DNA from: Paludibacteraceae bacterium
GTDB lineage: Bacteria > Bacteroidota > Bacteroidia > Bacteroidales > Paludibacteraceae
Assembly (NCBI GenBank): GCA_017542915.1
Contig: JAFXWI010000090.1
Span: forward strand, 1-25,081
Direction: 5' to 3'
DNA length: 25,081 bases
How positions within the stretch are numbered: position 1 is the stretch's first letter; every line of letters begins with the position of its first letter. Shown one piece after another: positions 15,420 through 23,414 of this stretch. The position numbers were made by a program, and so were the translations under genes. Below the pieces are notes generated by a model. That model was given only the letters and a program-made list of their open reading frames with translations, did no database searches and was not told the DNA's origin.

Positions 15420-17530
15420 ATGAAAAAAATACATCTATTCATTATGGCAGCATTGGCTTTAGTGGGCACCAGTTGCCAAAAAGCAGAAGAAGGTAAGGCT
15501 CCTATTACCAAGCCGCAAATCACTATTGAAGGTGGTCGTTTGACACCGGAAGGTCTGTGGGCAATGGGGCGTATCGGTAGTGTGAAATGTGACATCGAGA
15601 CCGGATGGCTCGCGTATACCGTCAGCTATTACAGCGTAGAGGAAACAGAAGTACTTCGTGGATTCGGCTATGCGACCAGTTCTCCAAAGAAGGCGAATTG
15701 GAGGTTTTCGATGAGTTTGTGGGCTCTGAACCGGCGTGGTTTGGTTGCAGCGGATGGCTCGCTTATCTCAAAGACGGACAGCTCTATCTCCGCCGAGACA
15801 AAGAGGAAGTGAAGGTAGAGGGAGCGGATAACGTAGAAGGATTCCTCCTCTCCCCTATGCGCGACAGAGTAATCTTGATCAAGCAGGTTAAAACGGTTCC
15901 TTCGACCGCAGATAAGTATCCCGACCTGCCCTTGGCTACCGGACACATGCACGAGGATCTGATGTACAAACACTGGGATGAATGGACAGAAACTGCCCCG
16001 CAGCCTTTCGTTTGTGAGTTACAGATCGAGTACTACGGTGAGGGCGAGCGAATCAAATCCGCCAAACTTGGTGAATGCCACAATATCTTGGAGGGAACCG
16101 CTTTCGAGTGCCCGATGAAACCGTTTGGTGGCATCGAGCAGTTGGCTTGGAATCCGAATAACGAAGAGATAGCTTATACCTGCCGCAAGAAAACCGGCTT
16201 GGACTACGCTATTTCAACGAACAGCGATATCTACCTTTATAATGTTCGCACGCACGAGGAACGTAACATCACAGCGGACAATGGTGGCTATGACACCAAC
16301 CCTTCCTATTCGCCCGATGGCAAATGGATAGCTTGGCAGTCCATGGCAAGAGACGGCTATGAGAGTGACGAGAATCGACTGATAGCGATGAACATGGAGA
16401 CGGGAGAAAAGAAATTTATCAGCCATTTCCTCGACACCAATATCGATGAGTTCGCGTGGTATAATGACTCCGTCTTGCTCGGCACAGCCGTGATACAAGG
16501 CACCGTTCATCTGTGGGCAATGGGCTTGGAAGGATGGTGTGCCAAGATGACCGAAGGACAGTTCGATGTGGCTCTGGGAGATGTAAGCGACCATTATGCT
16601 TATTTGCTTCGTCACTCCATGAGAGAGGCAAACGAAGTCTGCAAATTAGACATCGCAAAGGCCCTCGAGAAAATCGACGGTTATATTGAACTGACGCAAC
16701 TGACGCATGAGAACGATAATATCTACAACCAGATAGAGCGCTCAACAGTTGTGCCCCGCTGGCAGAAGACGACGGACGGAAAGCAGATGTTGACGTGGAT
16801 CATCTATCTGCCGCATTTCGACCCGTCTAAGAAATACCCGACGATCCTCTATTGTGAAGGAGGTCCGCAGAGTCCTGTTTCACAGTTCTGGTCTTTCCGT
16901 TGGAACTTTATGATGATGTCTGCCGGTGATTATATCATCGTCGCTCCGAACAGACGTGGTCTGCCGGGCTTCGGCATGGAGTGGAATGAAGAGATCTCCG
17001 GTGACTACGGTGGTCAGTGTATGAAGGATTATTTCACGGCAATCGACGAGTTCTGCAAAGAGCCATATGTGGACAAAGACCATCTGGGCTGTGTGGGTGC
17101 ATCTTTTGGTGGCTTCAGTGTCTATTGGATCGCAGGTCACCACGACGGACGCTTCAAAGCGTTCATCGCACACGATGGTATCTTCAACATGGAGATGCAA
17201 TACCTCGAAACCGAGGAAAAATGGTTCGCCAACTGGGATATGGGCGGTGCTTATTGGGAGAAAGACAACAAGATCGCACAGCGTACCTTTGCCAACAGTC
17301 CGCATAAGTTCGTGGATAAATGGGACACCCCTATTCTCTGTATCCACGGAGAGAAAGACTACCGTATCCTTGCTAACCAAGCCATGGCTGCCTTCGATGC
17401 CGCCAAGATGCGCGGCGTGCCTGCCGAACTCCTCATCTTCCCGGACGAGAACCATTGGGTTTTGAAACCCCAGAACGGCATCCTCTGGCAACGCGAGTTC
17501 CGCAACTGGCTCGACCGCTGGCTCAAATAA
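15420..17530 (+). pseudogene. DPP5-like S9 family peptidase, broken by a one-base frameshift
   Basis: An S9 (prolyl oligopeptidase) serine peptidase most like dipeptidyl peptidase 5, which releases dipeptides in the periplasm for peptide-based nutrition. The signal peptide is MKKIHLFIMAALALVGTSC (possible lipoprotein). A beta-propeller follows, with SPDGKWIAWQSMARDGYESDENRL. The C-terminal hydrolase has nucleophile GASFGGF (Ser codon 17102), Asp in HGEKDYRI and His in DENHWVLKP, closing with LWQREFRNWLDRWLK. The N-terminus is in one frame (from 15420) and the rest in another. Conserved sequence switches at GAGGAAACAGA (15639-15649). Restoring one A there gives a continuous SYYSVEENRSTSWIRL, the expected family pattern, and a protein of about 703 residues. 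So either a real inactivating deletion or a sequence error. The catalytic half starting at 15605 would lack the signal peptide. Confidence 0.85.
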
Positions 17531-17586
17531 GTTAAAAGTTGAAAGTTAATAATTATTACGTCATTACGTAATTACGTGATCACGAA
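17530..17586. repeat. Two adjacent arrays (3 x 7 bp and 4 x 8 bp) before the thioesterase gene
   Basis: AGTTAAA (17530-17536), AGTTGAA, AGTTAAT (to 17550), then four octamers ATTACGTC (17555-17562), ATTACGTA, ATTACGTG, ATCACGAA (to 17586). They fill the whole 59-bp gap and end three bases before the ATG. No promoter or terminator is seen, so the thioesterase is probably cotranscribed with the peptidase. Confidence 0.88.
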
Positions 17587-17589
17587 AAA

Positions 17590-18300
17590 ATGAAATACAA
17601 CTACGAATACGAGATCAAATACCAGGAAGTGGACGGCAATAAAAAACTGCGTCTCTTCAATCTGGAGAACTACCTGTTGGAAGTGGCAGGAACAGTAGCG
17701 GATCAGTTGGGGTTTGGTATTGCTCAACTGCATCCCAAAGGGCTGACGTGGATTCTAACGAGGCTGAGTCTGGAAATGTATGAGTTGCCGACTCATTGCG
17801 AGAAAGTGCGGTTCGAGACTTGGATCGAGAGCAACGCACATATGCTGAGTACCCGTAATTTCCGGATCTATAGCGGCGACAAACTCATCGGGCAATGTAA
17901 GAGTGTCTGGGCTGTGCTGGATCTGCAAAAACGCGAGATTGTCAATATCTTCGATGACCCGATCTTTGCGGATTCGGTGGACGGCGACGTCATCGAAATG
18001 GCACGTGTCCGGATGACTACTCTACCCGAGCCGACCGGTTGCATGCCGCATAAGATTGTCTATTCGGACATCGATTATAACGGACACTGCAACAGTTGCC
18101 GCTATCTGCAGGCAATGATGGATACGTACCTGCCCGACTACTACGGTAAGAAAATACGTCTGGACATCAACTACTCCAAAGAGGTTATGCTCGGCGATGA
18201 GCTGCAAACCTATTATTTGGTTTCAGCTGACGGCGTGCAATACCAGCAAAAGAACCAGAACGGCGAGACCAGCTGCTCAGCAAAAATAACTATTGATTGA
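17590..18300 (+). CDS. Acyl-ACP thioesterase, double hotdog
   Basis: A 236-residue bacterial FatA/FatB-like thioesterase that hydrolyses acyl-ACP to release fatty acids in the cytoplasm. Two hotdog halves are visible. The first includes LENYLLEVAGTVADQLGFG and LTWILTRLSLEMYELP, typical of the family. The second has the catalytic-type segment SDIDYNGHCNSCRYLQ, with Asp162, Asn164 and His166 in the arrangement of D-x-N-x-H in plant FatB. No transit or signal peptide is present. It follows the peptidase gene after a repeat-filled gap and is followed 5 bp later by the TSCPD-like gene. The chain-length preference cannot be read from the sequence. Confidence 0.9.
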   Translation: MKYNYEYEIKYQEVDGNKKLRLFNLENYLLEVAGTVADQLGFGIAQLHPKGLTWILTRLSLEMYELPTHCEKVRFETWIESNAHMLSTRNFRIYSGDKLIGQCKSVWAVLDLQKREIVNIFDDPIFADSVDGDVIEMARVRMTTLPEPTGCMPHKIVYSDIDYNGHCNSCRYLQAMMDTYLPDYYGKKIRLDINYSKEVMLGDELQTYYLVSADGVQYQQKNQNGETSCSAKITID

Positions 18301-18305
18301 CGATT

Positions 18306-18794
18306 ATGGAAATACAGGAAAATAACACGCTTTTGAAGCGCCCGGCTGAGTTGGAATGCGACGTGGTACGTTTCCAAAACCAAAAAGACAAATGGATTGC
18401 GTTCGTGGGACTCAAAGACGGACGCCCATATGAGATCTTCACCGGTTTGGCTGACGACGAAATGGGTATCGCTCTGCCTAAATCGGTCACCAAAGGAAAA
18501 ATCATCAAAGTGGTACAAGAGGACGGACAGAAACGCTATGATTTTCAGTTCGTTAACACGCGCGGGTTCAAAACGACGGTAGAGGGACTGAGTTATAAGT
18601 TCGACCGCGAGTTCTGGAACTACGCACGGCTTATCTCCGGCGTGTTGCGATACGGAATGCCTATTGACCAAGTAGTACATATGATCAGCGGTTTACAGAT
18701 GGACAACGACTCCATCAACAGCTGGACAACCGGCGTAGCACGTGTGCTCAAACGCTATATTCCGGGAGCCGTGGAAGAAGAATCCGAAAACTAA
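18306..18794 (+). CDS. Stand-alone TSCPD-like protein (class II RNR C-terminal domain relative)
   Basis: A 162-residue soluble protein. Segments KRPAELECDVVRFQNQKDKWIAFVGL, GRPYEIFTGLADDE, KSVTKGKIIKVV and YARLISGVLRYGMPIDQVV closely resemble the C-terminal (TSCPD-type) part of adenosylcobalamin-dependent ribonucleotide reductases of Bacteroidales, as far as I remember them. Here it is a complete separate gene with a clean start; no reductase catalytic domain lies upstream and the cysteine-rich tail is absent. The ATG at 18306 is preferred; a TTG at 18297 overlapping the thioesterase stop is possible. It could be a detached partner of a reductase encoded elsewhere, a TSCPD-domain protein with its own role, or a remnant. 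Function is not assigned. Confidence 0.72.
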   Translation: MEIQENNTLLKRPAELECDVVRFQNQKDKWIAFVGLKDGRPYEIFTGLADDEMGIALPKSVTKGKIIKVVQEDGQKRYDFQFVNTRGFKTTVEGLSYKFDREFWNYARLISGVLRYGMPIDQVVHMISGLQMDNDSINSWTTGVARVLKRYIPGAVEEESEN

Positions 18795-18872
18795 AGATTC
18801 GCTTTGCGTAAAAATCGTGCTCCTCAGGGCTAAGAATAATCGTTCGAGCGAAGCGAGATAAGAATTCTGCAT

Positions 18873-18912
18873 AAAAAAAACAGAGACCGATAACTTCGAT
18901 CTCTGTTTTTTT
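18873..18912. terminator. Bidirectional terminator between the TSCPD-like gene and rng
   Basis: Stem CAGAGA(C)CGA (18881-18890) against TCG(A)TCTCTG (18896-18905), flanked by A-runs on the left and T-runs on the right, so it works on both strands for convergent genes. The preceding 75 bp (18795-18870) hold only GC-rich words such as CGTTCGAGCGAAGCGAG and no gene. Confidence 0.88.
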
Positions 18913-20948
18913 CATGCATTTTCTCCATTATCAGGATTTTCAGCAGGTTTGTCTGCTGCTTTTTTCTTACGAGCGCGTTTCTTAACCGCTGCAGGAGCCT
19001 TTGTCTCAGCCGGAGATGGCTCTGCGGGAGCTACAGGAGCAGGCTTGGCTGCTTTCTTGGAACTGTGACGCGTGGTCTTGTTCTTCGGCGATGCCGTTTC
19101 GGCAGGCTGCTCTGCAGGTTTGTCCGCTTTCACTTCGGGCTTTGCCTCTTGTTTGGGCTCCGCTTTCTTGCTTTTCTTCGCCTTTTTCTTAGACTTGGCG
19201 GGAACAGGATTCGGAGCCGGAGTCTCTACCGGAGTTTCCGTCTTGGCAGCACTCTCAACCTGTTTGGGTTGCTCTACCGGTTTGGGAGTCGGTTGTGGCT
19301 CTTTCTTCGGCTGCTCTTGTTTCGGTTGTTCCTGCTTAGGCTGCTCCTGTTTAGGCTGTTCCGGTTTTACCTCAGTCTTCTTTTCCTGCTTAGGCTCGTC
19401 GTGTTTATGCTGCACTACTTGGCCTTTTGCATCCACAAAACGCATTTCTAACATTCCAAGAGACTGGTTCTCAACCACTTTCACTCCATATTGGAGACGC
19501 CATTTGTTTTTGAGCGAGAAGAGCAATCCGCTACTGACATAGGCATAGACATAGGGGTGCAAATGCAACTTCAATCCCCGTCCATACTGCTCGGACATAT
19601 GCTCGCAAGCCTCAGCTACTTGGTCGGTGAAGAGGATAGACGGTTGAATCTTACCCTTGCCCATACAGGTCGGACAAGTCTCCATCACCTCTACCTCTAC
19701 CGCCGGACGTACACGCTGACGCGTGATCTGCATGAGTCCAAACTTACTGAGGGGCAGCACATTGTGCTTAGCGCGATCGCGTTCCATCAGTTTGCGTACA
19801 TAATCGTACAACTCCTGCTGGTGGCCTTTGTCATCCATGTCGATAAAATCAACAATGATGATGCCGCCTATATCTCGCAAACGGAGCTGGTGAACCAACT
19901 CGTCTGCGGCCAGCATGTTGAACTGGAACGCGTTCTCCTCTTGGTCCTCATAAATCTTCTTGCTGCCGGAATTGACATCAATAGAGAACAGTGCTTCGGT
20001 TTTGTCTATGATGAGATAACCACCGTGTTTAAAACCGACCGTTCTGCCGAGCCCTGTCTTCATCTGACGGGTGATGTCGAAATGGTCGAAGATAGGCTGT
20101 GTGCCTTGATAGAGTTTGACAATCTTTGCGCTCTCAGGAGCAATCAATTCCAGATAATGACGCACTTCATCATAGATGTCCTTGTCATTGATCTGAATAG
20201 TGGTAAAATCAGGACTAAGCACGTCTCGGATGATACCGAGTGTACGTCCCATCTCTTCGCTCACAAGACTTACCGGTTCTTTCTGTTGGAGACTTTTCAC
20301 AGTCTGTTCCCAACGCTCCACCAGTAGTCGCAATTCATTGTCCAACTCAGCCACACGTTTGTCTTCTGCAACCGTACGAACGATGATTCCAAAGCCTTGC
20401 GGCTTAATAGAAAGCATCAGTTGTCTGAGACGCTGGCGTTCTGCCTCGCGTTTAATCTTCTGCGAAACCATGACACCGTCGGCAAAGGGAATCAAGACAA
20501 TATTACGTCCTGCGATAGAAATCTCGGCGGTAAGACGCGGACCTTTGGTATTGATCGGCTCTTTCGAGACTTGTACCAGAATAGGGTCACCCACCTTGAG
20601 AACATCGGCAATCTGTCCTTCTTTGCCCACTTCGGGTTGACGTTGAGTCTTGGTCATGACCGGCATATGACGTCGATCCGAAACGGCTTTGGTTACATAA
20701 GTTTGCAGCGTACGAAACTGAGAACCTAAATCCAAATAATGTAGAAAAGCTTCTTTCTCATGTCCCACATCCACGAAAACCGCATTCAGCGCCGGCATCA
20801 CTTTCTTGACTCGACCGTAGTATATATTTCCCACCGAGAAATTGTCTTGGTCACGTTTCTCACGAGCCACTTCCTGCAATCGGTCATCCTCTGTCAGCGC
20901 TATCGCGATCTCCTGCGGTTGGACGTCCACAATCAATTCGCTTTTCAT
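18912..20948 (-). CDS. rng: Ribonuclease G/E family endoribonuclease with disordered C-terminal tail
   Basis: RNase G/E is a Mg-dependent single-strand endoribonuclease acting in rRNA maturation and mRNA decay. The S1 domain is at about 36-125 (VGNIYYGRVKKVMPALNAVFVDVG). The catalytic core has TGLGRTVGFKHGGYLIID, FSIDVNSGSKK and GGIIIVDFIDMD, the latter two carrying the metal-binding Asp residues. The Zn-link METCPTCMGKGKIQ is present. Family members in Bacteroidales end near residue 515-525; this one continues for about 165 residues. The tail (514-678) is Lys/Pro/Glu/Ala-rich with QPKQE repeats and basic KKKAKKSKK and KKRARKKK clusters, which may bind RNA or partners, as the RNase E tail does. 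The start MKSELIVDVQ is standard. Confidence 0.95.
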   Translation of the reverse strand: MKSELIVDVQPQEIAIALTEDDRLQEVAREKRDQDNFSVGNIYYGRVKKVMPALNAVFVDVGHEKEAFLHYLDLGSQFRTLQTYVTKAVSDRRHMPVMTKTQRQPEVGKEGQIADVLKVGDPILVQVSKEPINTKGPRLTAEISIAGRNIVLIPFADGVMVSQKIKREAERQRLRQLMLSIKPQGFGIIVRTVAEDKRVAELDNELRLLVERWEQTVKSLQQKEPVSLVSEEMGRTLGIIRDVLSPDFTTIQINDKDIYDEVRHYLELIAPESAKIVKLYQGTQPIFDHFDITRQMKTGLGRTVGFKHGGYLIIDKTEALFSIDVNSGSKKIYEDQEENAFQFNMLAADELVHQLRLRDIGGIIIVDFIDMDDKGHQQELYDYVRKLMERDRAKHNVLPLSKFGLMQITRQRVRPAVEVEVMETCPTCMGKGKIQPSILFTDQVAEACEHMSEQYGRGLKLHLHPYVYAYVSSGLLFSLKNKWRLQYGVKVVENQSLGMLEMRFVDAKGQVVQHKHDEPKQEKKTEVKPEQPKQEQPKQEQPKQEQPKKEPQPTPKPVEQPKQVESAAKTETPVETPAPNPVPAKSKKKAKKSKKAEPKQEAKPEVKADKPAEQPAETASPKNKTTRHSSKKAAKPAPVAPAEPSPAETKAPAAVKKRARKKKAADKPAENPDNGENA
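19309..19368. repeat. 4 x 15 bp array encoding QPKQE repeats in the RNase G tail
   Basis: Four degenerate 15-mers at 19309, 19324, 19339 and 19354 (for example GGCTGCTCCTGTTTA). On the minus strand each encodes a five-residue QPKQE-like unit. Being a multiple of three, this array can vary in copy number without a frameshift. Confidence 0.8.
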
Positions 20949-20974
20949 ACTTGATAGGGGTTAATTAATTAAAT

Positions 20975-21029
20975 AAAAAAGCCTTGTGGCAACTTGTCCT
21001 CACTCGGACAAGTCTCAAGCCACAAAGCC
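20975..21029 (-). terminator. Rho-independent terminator after the mS38-like gene
   Basis: A two-part hairpin. The inner stem ACTTGTCC / GGACAAGT (8 bp, perfect, 6-nt loop) is nested in an outer TTGTGGC / GCCACAA stem. A T-run follows on the minus strand (complement of 20975-20980). It lies between the mS38-like gene and rng, so rng (start 20948) needs read-through or its own promoter. I see no good promoter in 20949-20974. Confidence 0.85.
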
Positions 21030-21045
21030 AAAGAGCGATCGTCAA

Positions 21046-21135
21046 TTACTTATGCTTATGACGATTCTTACGCAGACGTTTTTTACGTTTGTGCGTTGAC
21101 ATCTTGTGTCTTTTATGCTTCTTTCCGTTTGGCAT
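21046..21135 (-). CDS. Tiny basic AURKAIP1/COX24 (mS38)-type ribosomal protein
   Basis: A 29-residue, almost wholly basic protein (MPNGKKHKRHKMSTHKRKKR then LRKNRHKHK). The HKMxxHKRKKRLRKNR pattern matches the COX24/AURKAIP1 C-terminal motif, the core of mitochondrial small-subunit protein mS38. Near-identical short proteins are, from memory, universal in Bacteroidota and annotated by this domain; a role as a small-subunit ribosomal protein is the natural reading. It starts 44 bp after the HU stop with no promoter between, and a strong terminator follows, so HU and this gene probably form a two-gene unit. It is too short for routine gene finders. Confidence 0.85.
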   Translation of the reverse strand: MPNGKKHKRHKMSTHKRKKRLRKNRHKHK

Positions 21136-21179
21136 AATTTTAAATTATTAAAATGTTATTAAAAAAATATTTTGTTTGC

Positions 21180-21461
21180 TTATTTACCTTTGCGCACCTG
21201 AGCGGCAAACTCTGCTGCCGGTTTAAATGCTGCGATCTGATGCTCCGGCACAGGAATGGATGTGCTCATTGTAATGTTACGGGCAATCTTGGCCTTACGC
21301 GTCTTGGTGATAAAACTACCGAAACCACGGAGATAGACATTCTCTCCCTTGGTTACGTTCTTTTTTACAATCTCCATGAACGACTCCAGCACAACTCCGA
21401 TAGAGGTTTTGTCATAGCCTGTAGAGATTGCAATTTCATTTACTAATTCTGCTTTAGTCAT
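21180..21461 (-). CDS. HU family DNA-binding protein
   Basis: A 93-residue histone-like dimeric DNA-bending protein. The N-terminal helices MTKAELVNEIAISTGYDKTS and VVLESFMEIVKKNVTKGENV are followed by the signature LRGFGSFITKTRKAKIARN. The DNA-clasping arm holds IPVPEHQIAAFKPAAEF with the intercalating proline in the expected place. It may be HU or an IHF-like paralogue; the sequence alone does not decide. It is divergent from mutY, and the mS38-like gene lies immediately downstream. Confidence 0.95.
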   Translation of the reverse strand: MTKAELVNEIAISTGYDKTSIGVVLESFMEIVKKNVTKGENVYLRGFGSFITKTRKAKIARNITMSTSIPVPEHQIAAFKPAAEFAAQVRKGK

Positions 21462-21505
21462 AGCGATTATTCCTATATTTTGTTGTTAAAATTCAAAAAA
21501 CTCTG

Positions 21506-21535
21506 CAAAGTTACTATAAATTATTGAAATACAAA
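21506..21535 (-). promoter_or_regulatory. Promoter of the HU gene
   Basis: On the minus strand TTTG (complement of 21532-21535), 18-bp spacer, TAACTTTG (complement of 21506-21513). The spacing is slightly short; the -7 box is good. The leader is about 38 nt. Confidence 0.68.
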
Positions 21536-21553
21536 AGTTTTTCGCAAAAAAAA

Positions 21554-21584
21554 TTGCAAATTTGTGCATTTTTTTGTAATTTTG
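21554..21584 (+). promoter_or_regulatory. Promoter of mutY
   Basis: TTG (21554-21556), 20-bp spacer, TAATTTTG (21577-21584), followed by the same GCACCCGATTT bases as after the rho promoter. It is back to back with the HU promoter. Confidence 0.75.
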
Positions 21585-21625
21585 CACCCGATTTTGATGT
21601 TTTTAGCAAAAAATAAGCTTTTTTT

Positions 21626-22657
21626 ATGTCCAATTCATTAGTATATAGCCATTTATATCACTGGTACGAATCCAACTGCCGGACACTCCCGTGGAGAGAG
21701 ACGGAAGATGCCTATCGGATCTGGTTGAGTGAAGTCATTTTGCAACAGACAAGAGTCATGCAAGGTCTGGATTATTATCTTCGTTTCGTCAATCGATGGC
21801 CAACGATAGAAGATTTAGCGGCAGCGGACGAAGCGGACGTATTGCGGGAATGGCAAGGACTCGGTTATTATTCCCGTGCTCGCAATCTGCACAAAGCAGC
21901 TCAGATGGTAGTGTCGAACGGTTGGACTCCTTTCCCCACACGCTTTGAGGACATCCGTTCCCTGCCGGGTATCGGCGATTATACGGCGGGAGCTATCGCT
22001 TCTTTTGCGTACAACGAACCTTACCCTGCTATGGACGGCAATGTGTATCGGGTAGTAGCACGATTGATGGATATAGACGAAGCTTTTGACACGACCCAAG
22101 GAAAGAAACTGTTTCACCGCCAAATAGAGACCCTTCTCGACCGAGAGCATCCACGTTTGTTCAACTCCGCTATCATGGAGTTTGGCGCACTCTATTGCAC
22201 TCCCGTTCTCGGCGATGCGTGCGACAACTGTCCGCTCAAAGAGTGTTGCGCCGCACACGCTCACGGAACGGCGGAACTTCTACCCGTTCGTAAGCCGAGA
22301 CCCAAAGTACGGGATCGATGGTTTGATTATCATGTGTATTACACCTCGGATATGCACACCCTCATCCATCGTCGGGAAGAGAAAGACATCTGGTATCATC
22401 TCTATGAGTTTCCCTGCGAAGAGCACGAAAAAGCGCCTCTGAACACGGTCAAAGACGCTATCTCGCTCACGCATGTACTCTCACACCAACGCATACACGC
22501 GCGTTTCCTATTACATAAGGTAGATACGCTGCCTATAATTCCGGAGTCCTTCCCCGTCTCCTTGCCTGAGCTGGACGACTTTGCCCTTTCGAGGCTAAGC
22601 CTTCGAGCGCTTGAGCTAATACATCCACGACTGACATCTGCGCATCCTTCTGCTTAG
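21626..22657 (+). CDS. mutY: A/G-specific adenine glycosylase MutY
   Basis: MutY removes adenine mispaired with 8-oxoguanine. The catalytic Glu36 (SEVILQQTRV), the helix-hairpin-helix LPGIGDYTAGAI (113-124) and the catalytic Asp137 (AMDGNVYRV) are present. The [4Fe-4S] ligands are C191, C199, C202 and C208. The first spacing is seven residues (C-x7-C-x2-C-x5-C) rather than the usual six. The NUDIX-like 8-oxoG-recognition domain runs from about 230 (WFDYHVYYTS) to LSHQRIHARF. Total length of 343 residues is normal. The last 125 bp overlap, on the other strand, the end of the DUF2520 gene, and the C-terminal ten residues look non-conserved. Confidence 0.95.
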   Translation: MSNSLVYSHLYHWYESNCRTLPWRETEDAYRIWLSEVILQQTRVMQGLDYYLRFVNRWPTIEDLAAADEADVLREWQGLGYYSRARNLHKAAQMVVSNGWTPFPTRFEDIRSLPGIGDYTAGAIASFAYNEPYPAMDGNVYRVVARLMDIDEAFDTTQGKKLFHRQIETLLDREHPRLFNSAIMEFGALYCTPVLGDACDNCPLKECCAAHAHGTAELLPVRKPRPKVRDRWFDYHVYYTSDMHTLIHRREEKDIWYHLYEFPCEEHEKAPLNTVKDAISLTHVLSHQRIHARFLLHKVDTLPIIPESFPVSLPELDDFALSRLSLRALELIHPRLTSAHPSA

Positions 22658-23402
22658 TAGCTGTTTGGATGATTTGCGTCATGTTCATATACGTGAACTG
22701 GATATCCGAAGCGAAGAATTCTTCGTCCTGCAACTCATTAAGCACTTCCAGATGATGTGCAATCACTTGCATATCTCCGCGTTTGGCAGGACCTGTCTGT
22801 GCGTCTTTAGGTGCTAACGTGTGTACTTTCGCAGCTGTCTGGTCTATCAGCGGCAATAACGCCTCGAAAGGAATCTGCGTTCCTTTGAGCACTTCTGCCG
22901 CCATGCGGAACATGAGGTTAGTAAAGTTATTGGCAAACACACCGGCTATGTGCAATCGTTCACGGTCATGTTGTTTCGCCTCATAAATATGACTCGTCAA
23001 AATCTGCGCAATCGAATATATAGCCGCCACATCATCGATGTTTCGTCCCTCTACAAAACACGGGATGCGACTCCAATCATCTATCAAAGCCGTCTTGCTG
23101 AAACTCTGCAAGAAATATAGGATTCCCGCATGAGGTTTATCTTCTCCAAACACCTCTATCGGCATCGTCCCCGATGTATGAAGGTGCAAGGCTTTAGGAG
23201 CATGCACTAACGACACAATCTCCTTGAGCACATGGTCTGCTACGGGATAAATATAACAATCTCCCTGCGGAATCTTCTCCACTTCCGATGGGTCAGCTGT
23301 CAGCGGACGAGCATGTACCAACTCCGCTTTGATGCCTTTCAGTTCCAAAGCGTGGTGAAGATTAGTTCCCACACTTCCTGCTCCTATAATCACAATCTTC
23401 AT
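22533..23402 (-). CDS. Rossmann-fold and DUF2520 domain-containing oxidoreductase-like protein
   Basis: A 289-residue protein. The N-terminal NAD(P)-binding fold begins MKIVIIGAGSVGTNLHHALE (GxGxxG). LHTSGTMPIEVF and AGILYFLQSFSK follow, typical of this family. The helical DUF2520 half includes HIAGVFANNFTNLMFRMAAEVL and IDQTAAKVHTLAPKDAQTGPAKRGD. The architecture resembles pyrroline-5-carboxylate reductase-like dehydrogenases; the substrate is unknown. The last roughly 25 residues (EGLASKGQSRPAQARRRGRTPEL) look like translated antisense of mutY, and the protein appears longer than relatives, so the natural stop may have been lost. It lies 12 bp after the lyase-like gene, probably in one transcript. 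Confidence 0.88.
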   Translation of the reverse strand: MKIVIIGAGSVGTNLHHALELKGIKAELVHARPLTADPSEVEKIPQGDCYIYPVADHVLKEIVSLVHAPKALHLHTSGTMPIEVFGEDKPHAGILYFLQSFSKTALIDDWSRIPCFVEGRNIDDVAAIYSIAQILTSHIYEAKQHDRERLHIAGVFANNFTNLMFRMAAEVLKGTQIPFEALLPLIDQTAAKVHTLAPKDAQTGPAKRGDMQVIAHHLEVLNELQDEEFFASDIQFTYMNMTQIIQTATKQKDAQMSVVDVLAQALEGLASKGQSRPAQARRRGRTPEL

Positions 23403-23414
23403 ATTCTAAACAGT

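Noticed and set aside
15639..15649. Programmed -1 ribosomal frameshift in the S9 peptidase
   Set aside because: The site lacks a canonical X XXY YYZ slippery heptamer in the zero frame and no downstream pseudoknot is evident; a deletion or sequence error is simpler.
17530..17586. CRISPR-like array before the thioesterase
   Set aside because: Units are 7-8 bp without spacers; CRISPR repeats are 23 bp or longer with unique spacers.
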